Shown one piece after another: positions 58,409 through 64,000 of a stretch of 64,000 nucleotides of DNA; within the stretch, counting starts at the first letter, position 1; each line of letters begins with the position of its first letter. The stretch comes from an uncultured Chthoniobacterales bacterium. GTDB taxonomy: Bacteria > Verrucomicrobiota > Verrucomicrobiia > Chthoniobacterales > UBA10450. The stretch spans positions 25,994 through 89,993 of the forward strand of contig CADCTA010000068.1 in NCBI GenBank assembly GCA_902805675.1, read 5' to 3'. The position numbers and the translations under genes are program-made. The notes under the pieces were generated by a model that saw only the letters and a program-made list of their open reading frames with translations, had not been told where the DNA came from and ran no database searches.

Positions 58409-59296
58409 TCAGCGGCGAATGGGAAGCTCAGCAGTGCGTCCGTCGCCATTCTCGACGAGTGCCGGAGCAGTATGTTTGATGTGGACACGAGTCGCCGCGA
58501 GGCCCTCCTGCAGTTTCTTTAGCTGCTGCTCGAGCTCGTTAAACTGATCTTCCAGCGTCGGGTGACCAGTCTCGCGCACGTGCCGCGCGCGGTCGCGCTC
58601 GTCGATCTCGGCGTGCATTTCGCCCATGCTGTTCATGATGACGCCGATGAACAGGTTCAACATGATCATGGTGCCGAGAACGATAAAGCTGGTGAAGTAA
58701 ACGATCGCGCGCACCGGACCAGCGCCGTGCACCGCGCCGAATACGTCCACCCAGCCCTCGAGCGTGATCAGTTGGAAAAGCGAAAACAGAGCGGCGGAAA
58801 GCGATCCGAACTGCTCGGGCGCGGCCCCGCCGAAAAGGTGCACGCCTGCGACGGCGTAGATATAGAACATCAGGCCCAGCAGAACGCCGACATAGCCCAT
58901 CGCGGAGAAGCTCTTGAGCAGCGCGCCCACGAGTAATTGCAGCTTCGGGAGCGCGGAGACCAGGCGCAGCAGCCGCAGCGCGCGGGCTAGTCGCAGCACC
59001 GCAGCGAACGGTCCCGCGGCCGGCAGAAGGCAAAGAAGCAGGACGGTGAAGTCGAAGACGTTCCACGCATCGAGGAAGTAGCGCCACGGCCGGCGCCCAT
59101 GCGCCGCGATCTTGAGCACTGCTTCCAGCCCGAAGACCCCGAGGATCAAGCTGTCCAACAGGTGGAGCAGCCCATGATGCCGCTCAACGAACGCCGCATT
59201 GGTTTCGAGCCCCGCCAGCACACCGGCGACGACGATTGTCGCGATGATCAGGCGATTAAAGATCTTGGTCTCAACAATACGCGCAGCGAGTTTCAT
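58409..59296 (-). CDS. Voltage-gated cation channel (NaChBac-type)
   Basis: 295 residues from ATG 59296. Six helices: the S4 voltage sensor RLARALRLLRLVSALPKL has Arg at spaced positions, and the pore loop FQLITLEGWVDVF resembles the TLESW sodium filter of bacterial channels. A C-terminal coiled coil (LEDQFNELEQQLKKLQEGL) is the usual tetramer bundle. Likely Na+-selective, but Gly replaces the filter Ser. Confidence 0.9.
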   Translation of the reverse strand: MKLAARIVETKIFNRLIIATIVVAGVLAGLETNAAFVERHHGLLHLLDSLILGVFGLEAVLKIAAHGRRPWRYFLDAWNVFDFTVLLLCLLPAAGPFAAVLRLARALRLLRLVSALPKLQLLVGALLKSFSAMGYVGVLLGLMFYIYAVAGVHLFGGAAPEQFGSLSAALFSLFQLITLEGWVDVFGAVHGAGPVRAIVYFTSFIVLGTMIMLNLFIGVIMNSMGEMHAEIDERDRARHVRETGHPTLEDQFNELEQQLKKLQEGLAATRVHIKHTAPALVENGDGRTAELPIRR

Positions 59297-59355
59297 GATC
59301 AGAAAGGCAGCGACGTTGCGCGAATCTGCGCCAGCACGCAAGCCGATGCGGCGAG

Positions 59356-60318
59356 CTAAACCAGCGAGCCGCCGCAGCTCGAGCCAGCGCCGGCGGTGCA
59401 GCCGAAGCAGTGGTCTGCCGTTAGGATCTCGCGATTCTCAACGTCAGCGGGATCGATGTCCCACAGGTGCAGGCCGCGATCGCCGTCGCGCCATTGCATC
59501 TTCAGCATCTGGTTGAAGTCGCAATCGAAGACCTCGCCCTGCCAGCTCACGTTGATCGTGTTGCGGCACATCAGCCCGTCGATCGTCGACGCGTTGAAGT
59601 TCTCCATCAGCAGCTGCATGTAATCAGCGAGCTTGTTGTTGTTCTTCAGATACGAAGCGAAGCGCGAGACCGGCAGGTTCGTGATCGTGTAGAGGCTGTT
59701 GAACTCGATGCCGAAATGCTCGCGCAGCTCCTGCTTGTAGTCGGCTTCCAGCTCCGCCTGCGGGCCGGGCAGGAAGGCGCCGTTCGGATTGTAGACGAGG
59801 TGCAAAGGCAGCTCCGGATCCGTCGCGTAGCCTAACGAGTTCAGCAGCTGCAGGGCCTTGATGCTGCCGTCGAAAACTCCGTCGCCACGTTGCGCGTTCA
59901 CGTTGTCCGGCGAATAGCACGGCATCGAGGCGACGATCTCCACCCGGTGCTTCGCCAGGAACTCGGCGTAACCCTCGTAACCTGGCTCGAGCAGGATGGT
60001 GAGATTACAGCGATCCATCACGTGCCGTGAGGGCGTGAGGCTCTTCACGCGTTCGACCAGGTAGCGGAAGTCGGGAATCATCTCCGGCGCGCCGCCCGTG
60101 AGGTCGACGGTCGGGATGTCGGTCTTCGCCAGCCAGTCGACCACCCGATCAACCGTCTCGCGCGTGATGATCTCCTTGCGCTTCGGACCGGCGTTCACGT
60201 GGCAATGCACACAGGTCAGGTTGCAAAGCTTGCCGACATTGATCTGCAACACCTGGGTGCGCGTGTGGCGCAGCGGAAGCGAATGCTCGGTGAGCTTGCC
60301 GGCGAACCGATTCATCAC
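59356..60318 (-). CDS. arsS: Arsenosugar biosynthesis radical SAM protein ArsS
   Basis: 320 residues. Radical SAM cluster motif CNLTCVHCHVNAGPKRKE (CxxxCxxC) and the C-terminal ArsS signature CFGCTAGAGSSCGGSLV. ArsS joins an adenosyl group to dimethylarsenite on the route to arsenosugars. The C-terminal Cys codon is TGC; many relatives use Sec here. ATG overlaps the pstB stop by 4 bp, so it is in the pst operon. Confidence 0.9.
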   Translation of the reverse strand: MMNRFAGKLTEHSLPLRHTRTQVLQINVGKLCNLTCVHCHVNAGPKRKEIITRETVDRVVDWLAKTDIPTVDLTGGAPEMIPDFRYLVERVKSLTPSRHVMDRCNLTILLEPGYEGYAEFLAKHRVEIVASMPCYSPDNVNAQRGDGVFDGSIKALQLLNSLGYATDPELPLHLVYNPNGAFLPGPQAELEADYKQELREHFGIEFNSLYTITNLPVSRFASYLKNNNKLADYMQLLMENFNASTIDGLMCRNTINVSWQGEVFDCDFNQMLKMQWRDGDRGLHLWDIDPADVENREILTADHCFGCTAGAGSSCGGSLV

Positions 60319-61139
60319 GGCAGGCTACTCCCGCTCCCGAGATACTCCACGACTTCCTGGCACTGCGGGTTCTCGAGCAGCGCATCACAGCAGGCGGTTT
60401 CCGCCACAGTCCCGGCGCCATTCCGAACGCAAATGCACGCGAGCCAATCCGTCACGCGCCGCGCCTGCCCAATGTTATGTGTCACCAGAACGATCGTGTG
60501 ACGTTCCTTCAACTTCAGGATCAACTCCTCGATTGCCTGCGTCGACTTCGGATCGAGCGCGCTGGTCGGCTCGTCCATCAGGATCGCTTCAGGTTCGGAA
60601 GCGAGTGCGCGCGCCAGGCAGAGGCGTTGCTGTTGTCCCACTGAGAGCGCGAGCGCGGAATCGTTCAGCCGATCGCGCACTTCGTTCCACAACGCCGCTT
60701 CGCGCAAGGCGCGCTCCGCCACTTCCGCGAGCACACCGCGGCTTAAACGCCGCAACCGCCGCACGCCGAAGAGCACGTTCTCGATGATGCTTTTTGGAAA
60801 CACGACCGGCTGCTGGAACAGGAACCCGATGCGCGCGCGGAGCGCGTCGGGATCAACGGATGGGTCGCGCACCGATGTGCCCTCGAAGCGAACATCGCCG
60901 CTAACACGAATCTCGGGTGTGAGGTCCGTGAGCCGGTTCAGGCATCGCAGAAAGGTGCTCTTGCCTGCGCCTGACGGACCGATGATGCCGAAGACCTGGC
61001 GCGGCGCGATCGAGACGTTCACATCGCGCAGGAGCGTCTTGCCGCGCGCGGTGACGTTCAGGTTCCTGACCCGGAAGGTCGCGTCGGCGCTGGCGGTCGT
61101 GTCGTGGGACTCAGCCTCTTTATGCATGAGCTTCATCAT
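60315..61139 (-). CDS. pstB: Phosphate ABC transporter ATPase PstB
   Basis: 274 residues. Walker A GPSGAGKST, FQQPVVFPKSIIENVLFG, signature LSVGQQQRLCLARALA, Walker B ILMDEPTSALDP, switch VTHNIGQARRV. The start is one of several Met near 61127-61139; overlap with pstA is ~20 bp. Confidence 0.95.
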   Translation of the reverse strand: MMKLMHKEAESHDTTASADATFRVRNLNVTARGKTLLRDVNVSIAPRQVFGIIGPSGAGKSTFLRCLNRLTDLTPEIRVSGDVRFEGTSVRDPSVDPDALRARIGFLFQQPVVFPKSIIENVLFGVRRLRRLSRGVLAEVAERALREAALWNEVRDRLNDSALALSVGQQQRLCLARALASEPEAILMDEPTSALDPKSTQAIEELILKLKERHTIVLVTHNIGQARRVTDWLACICVRNGAGTVAETACCDALLENPQCQEVVEYLGSGSSLP

Positions 61140-61968
61140 GTAAACGGAGACGAAAAGGCAAGGCGATCATGCTCAACGCGAACACCAGCATGAGCAGCAC
61201 GAGAGCGGAGCCCCAGAGCTTCGCGCCGACCCCCGGATCGAACGAATCCTGCGCGAGAATGAAGATGTGGTACGGGAGCGAGAGCACCGGGCTCTCGCGA
61301 ATGCCGTGCGGCAGACTCGCGCCGGCAAAGATGGTCGCTGTGAACATGATTGGGGCTGTCTCGCCCGCCGCGCGCGCGAGTCCAAGCAGCGAGCCGGTAA
61401 TCAAGCCGCTCCACGATTGCGGCAGAATCACCGACCAGATGATCTGCGACTGGCGCAACCCGAGGCCGGTCGCCGCCTCGATGTACTTCCGCGGCAACGC
61501 GCGGATGCGCTCGATCAACGACACCGTCACCGTCGGGAGGATCATGAGCGCGAGCAGGATGCCGCCGATCAGCCACGATTTTCCCCAGCCGAAGAACTTC
61601 ACGAAGACGATGAAGCCGAAGATCCCGAACACGATCGAGGGGATGCCGTTCAGGGTGTAGAGAAAGAGTCCGAGGCGTGACCGCGCCGACGCGCTGCGCA
61701 GGTAGACAGCTTGCGTGAGCGCGAGCCCGGTAGCGATCGGCGCGGAAATCACCAGCGCGGCGGCGATGAGGATGAGCGTGCCGAGCAGATTGTAGAAGAT
61801 GCCGCCGGCGGAGCCGACCTGCCGCATCTGATCGGTGAAAAACGTCCAGCTCAGGGCGGGAACGCCGCGCTGCGCGATGACGAAAACGAGGCCAACGAGC
61901 AGTGCGCATGCAAGCAGCGCGCACACTCCGCACAGGGCAGGGAAGATGACGTTAGATGCTCGGCGCAT
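61120..61968 (-). CDS. pstA: Phosphate ABC transporter permease PstA
   Basis: 282 residues, about six helices. Motifs include GGIFYNLLGTLILIAAALVISAPIATGLALTQAVYL, YTLNGIPSIVFGIFGFIVF and EAATGLGLRQSQIIWSVILPQSWSGLITGSLLGLARAAGETAPIMF (the EAA coupling loop). Partner of PstC. Overlaps pstC by 17 bp. Confidence 0.95.
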   Translation of the reverse strand: MRRASNVIFPALCGVCALLACALLVGLVFVIAQRGVPALSWTFFTDQMRQVGSAGGIFYNLLGTLILIAAALVISAPIATGLALTQAVYLRSASARSRLGLFLYTLNGIPSIVFGIFGFIVFVKFFGWGKSWLIGGILLALMILPTVTVSLIERIRALPRKYIEAATGLGLRQSQIIWSVILPQSWSGLITGSLLGLARAAGETAPIMFTATIFAGASLPHGIRESPVLSLPYHIFILAQDSFDPGVGAKLWGSALVLLMLVFALSMIALPFRLRLHDEAHA

Positions 61969-62911
61969 ACTTCGTCTTTCGCTGCCACGCGCCGCCGATT
62001 GTAGCGGCGAGCACCATCGTCATGAGGATGAGCGCGAGGCCGACCATCGCCGCCCAATGCAGCGGATCGCCATACGCGATGTTCGTCTCGGAGCCGCCGA
62101 GCTTGCTCGAGAGCGTCTGGCCCGATTCAAGCCACGCGCGCGGCGAGAAGATGTTAGCCGGCAGATTGTTGTCCTGCCGGCCCACGACGAGAAAGACCGC
62201 AATGGTTTCGCCGAGCGCGCGGCCGAGGCCAAGGAGCAGCGCAGCGATCAGACCGCGCCCGGCTTGCGGAATCGTCACCGCCAACACCGTCTCGGTTGCA
62301 GTGAGTCCGAGGCCGCGCGCCGCGCGCCGTTGCTCCGCCGGCACGCTGCGCAATGCGTCGTCCGCGAGCGTCATCACCGTCGGCAAGATCATCACGCCGA
62401 GCAGCACACCGGCAGTCAGCAACGTGTCGCCGCTCAGCAGATCGAAGCGCGCGAACAGTTCGTAGATCCAATCGCGCAGCAGCAGAATGCCGATCAGCCC
62501 GTAAACGACTGACGGCACGCCGGCGAGCAGTTCGATCGTGATCTTCACCGCGAGACGAACTCGCGCGGGCAAAAACTCCGAAGTGAAAATCGCGGCGCCA
62601 ATTCCAATCGGCGCGGCGAGGAGCAGCGCGATCAGCGCGACGGTCAACGTGCCGTAGATCATCGGCAATGCACCGAATGTCTGCACTCGATAAAACCACT
62701 TCCCGCCGGTGAGGTAGCCAATTCCTTCGTCCTGCCACACCGGCAGGCTTTGCAGGATGAAGATCAACGTGAGCGCGCCGACTGTGCCCAACGCGAGCGC
62801 GGTGAATGCAAAGCTTGCAAGTCGCGTGCAACTGATGCCCGCGAGGTAGGGACGGCGCGCTGCGCCGTCCGAGAGGCGTAGATCGCGCACAAGATCTTCG
62901 TTTGTCATCAT
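61952..62911 (-). CDS. pstC: Phosphate ABC transporter permease PstC
   Basis: 319 residues from ATG 62911 (the track start is a GTG at 62920). Helices match PstC, with ELLAGVPSVVYGLIGILLL and AARGLGLTATETVLAVTIPQAGRGLIAALLLGLGRALGETIAVFLVVG. The first ~20 codons (LRLSDGAARRPYLAG) lie inside a REP-like element; the conserved protein starts at about LASFAFTALALG. Confidence 0.93.
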   Translation of the reverse strand: MMTNEDLVRDLRLSDGAARRPYLAGISCTRLASFAFTALALGTVGALTLIFILQSLPVWQDEGIGYLTGGKWFYRVQTFGALPMIYGTLTVALIALLLAAPIGIGAAIFTSEFLPARVRLAVKITIELLAGVPSVVYGLIGILLLRDWIYELFARFDLLSGDTLLTAGVLLGVMILPTVMTLADDALRSVPAEQRRAARGLGLTATETVLAVTIPQAGRGLIAALLLGLGRALGETIAVFLVVGRQDNNLPANIFSPRAWLESGQTLSSKLGGSETNIAYGDPLHWAAMVGLALILMTMVLAATIGGAWQRKTKYAPSI

Positions 62912-62953
62912 GTGAGCCACGCGCCTCGGACGCCGCAGCGCGGCGTCCCTACC
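62845..62953 (-). repeat. REP-like 109-bp element spanning pstS/pstC junction
   Basis: GGTAGGGACGGCGCGCTGCGCCGTCC at the left and GGACGCCGCAGCGCGGCGTCCCTACC at the right. The left palindrome differs from other copies (CATCGC to CGGCGC) on both arms, so pairing is kept. It contains the start codon of pstC and the stop codon of pstS. Strand is arbitrary because the ends are inverted repeats. Confidence 0.85.
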
Positions 62954-63791
62954 TTTGCTTCAACTCGGCAATCGACAGATAGCCGTGCTTCTTCACCAGC
63001 TCCTGGCCACGCGATCCGAGCATGAAGTCCACGAATGTCCTGGCATCTCCCTGCGGCTCGCCGTTGGTGAGGAGGAACAGTGGTCGACTCATCCCATAAC
63101 GACGGCTCACGATGTTCTCGGGTGTCGGCTGCACGACCTCGCCCGCGTCGGCCTTGATGCCGAGGGCGAACACCTTCTGGTTGTCCGTCCACGAGGCGGA
63201 GAGCTGCGACATCGCGCCGCGTGTCGACGATACCTTGTTGCGCGTCTCTTCATTGCCGCCGACTTCGGGAAAGCTCACCTGCGGCGCCTTCTTGGCGTCG
63301 CCGTAAAGCCAGTGCGCGAACACTTCCCAGGTGCCGCGGCCCGGCTCCTTGTTGAAGAACGCGATGCGCTGCGGTTTGCCGCCAACGTCTTTCCAGTCGG
63401 TGATTCTGCCTTCGTAGATGTCGCGCAGTTGCTGCTGGGTGAGCGACTTCACGCCGCCTTCCCACACGTCGCGCGAGACGATCATGGCGACCGCGTCCTC
63501 GCCGATGTGGATCGGGTTAAAGTTCACCTTCGGATACTTGGCGCGATCGGCGTCGCTGATCGATTTCGATGACATGCCGAGCTGCACCAGCCCATCGCCC
63601 ACGCCGGAGATGCCGCCCGAGCTACCGCCTTGTGTGTCGACTTGGATGTCGAGCTTCTTCTGGGCGCGTAACTCTTCGGCGGCTTCAGCGACCGGCAGGT
63701 TTACCGTCGTGGAGCCGTTGATCTTGAGCGTCTCAGCGCTCGCGAGCTGCGTCGCAGCAATGGCGGCGACAAAGGTGAGCAGTCTCTTCAT
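62949..63791 (-). CDS. pstS: Phosphate-binding protein PstS
   Basis: 280 residues. Signal peptide MKRLLTFVAAIAATQLASA. Phosphate-binding loops: INGSTTVNLPVAEAAEEL, QGGSSGGISGVGDGLVQLGMSSKSISD and NKEPGRGTWEVFAHWLYG. The stop TAG (62949-62951) belongs to the REP-like element. It binds phosphate (or arsenate poorly) in the periplasm for PstCAB. First pst gene; no phoU in view. Confidence 0.95.
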   Translation of the reverse strand: MKRLLTFVAAIAATQLASAETLKINGSTTVNLPVAEAAEELRAQKKLDIQVDTQGGSSGGISGVGDGLVQLGMSSKSISDADRAKYPKVNFNPIHIGEDAVAMIVSRDVWEGGVKSLTQQQLRDIYEGRITDWKDVGGKPQRIAFFNKEPGRGTWEVFAHWLYGDAKKAPQVSFPEVGGNEETRNKVSSTRGAMSQLSASWTDNQKVFALGIKADAGEVVQPTPENIVSRRYGMSRPLFLLTNGEPQGDARTFVDFMLGSRGQELVKKHGYLSIAELKQR

Positions 63792-63795
63792 TCGC

Positions 63796-64000
63796 TAGCA
63801 GCAACTGCCGCCGTCGCAGCAACTGCTCGCGTCCGTCGTCGCCGTGTAATCTTGGCCCTTCGTCTCGCGCGGATGCCGCAGTGCTGTGCGCGAGCAATCG
63901 AACGGCTTCGCGTCGGCGAGGGGAATATCAGTCAGCGGCTCGATGAACTCGAACGAGCCGGCATACGGCGCCTTGCGGTAGAGGTTGTAAGTCTTGTCGC
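63796..64000 (-). CDS. Cys-rich C-terminus of an unidentified, possibly arsenic-related protein
   Basis: A minus-strand frame missing from the ORF track because its 5' end is off the window. It reads DKTYNLYRKAPYAGSFEFIEPLTDIPLADAKPFDCSRTALRHPRETKGQDYTATTDASSCCDGGSCC then TAG, 4 bp before pstS. The CC...CC tail is typical of thiol-rich arsenic enzymes such as the arsenite methyltransferase ArsM, which makes the substrate of ArsS. The rest of the sequence is not diagnostic, so ArsM is a guess from context. Confidence 0.6.

Noticed and set aside
59356-59420. Selenocysteine site in ArsS
   Set aside because: The C-terminal signature uses TGC, not TGA, at the position where Sec occurs in relatives; SelO likewise ends in a TGC Cys.

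Overview
The window is a GC-rich chromosomal segment of a Gram-negative bacterium. LpxI (lipid A synthesis), lipoprotein and beta-barrel proteins point to an outer membrane. The gene mix (an F.STRW-type ECF sigma remnant, a CheB/CheR/PAS/NarL-type kinase, a RAYT with REP-like elements, an arsenosugar radical SAM gene, family-specific small zinc-ribbon proteins) suggests Verrucomicrobiota or a close PVC relative. That placement is inference; no 16S gene is present.

Layout. 1-9.8 kb: a cell-surface polysaccharide cluster with a partial lipoprotein, two double-domain glycosyltransferases, a sulfotransferase with a coiled-coil tail, a second coiled-coil protein and a probable lipoprotein, then tRNA-Lys(CTT). 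10.3-17 kb: an ECF sigma remnant, mtgA, an AttFG/AttH-like permease plus lipocalin-like operon without an ATPase gene, a polytopic membrane protein, and rpmH, which is absent from the ORF track. 17-26 kb: signalling genes. A NarL-type response regulator and a 1527-residue CheB-CheR-PAS-histidine kinase are separated by a RAYT transposase flanked by REP-like elements; paralogous small zinc-ribbon proteins lie on both sides. 26-36 kb: a patchwork of cardiolipin synthase-like PLD, SPW membrane protein, an amidase lacking a zinc ligand, stand-alone CheB, a broken cyanophycinase, a GH1-like hydrolase, a receiver protein, a STAS protein, several decayed genes, and three copies of an unrecognised ~75-residue protein family. 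36-43.5 kb: SelO, an RRM protein, and a six-gene manganese/zinc-type ABC operon (binding protein, outer-membrane barrel, ATPase, permease-DtxR fusion, permease, MntR) with a DtxR-like operator candidate. 43.7-55 kb: housekeeping genes: glycogen synthase, obg, a GT4, the full F-type ATP synthase operon atpBEFHAGDC, lpxI and tRNA-Ala(GGC). 55.4-64 kb: one long minus-strand run: Cys-rich partial CDS, pstSCAB, arsS, a voltage-gated cation channel, an M48 protease and an amidohydrolase.

The most unusual structure is mobile-repeat DNA built into gene ends. Family A elements are 109 bp (GGTAGGGAC...GTCCCTACC, two inner palindromes). There are five sites, two of them flanking the RAYT, and one is expanded by about 2 x 58 bp. 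Their terminal TAG is the stop codon of three genes, and one element covers the whole pstS/pstC junction. Family B elements are 91 bp (GTCAT...ATGAC). Both copies lie a few bases inside a gene that starts at an ATGA stop/start overlap, and both are read in the same frame, giving alignable leaders of about 31 residues. Coordinates and motifs were read by eye; family assignments rest on recognised motifs, not on searches.
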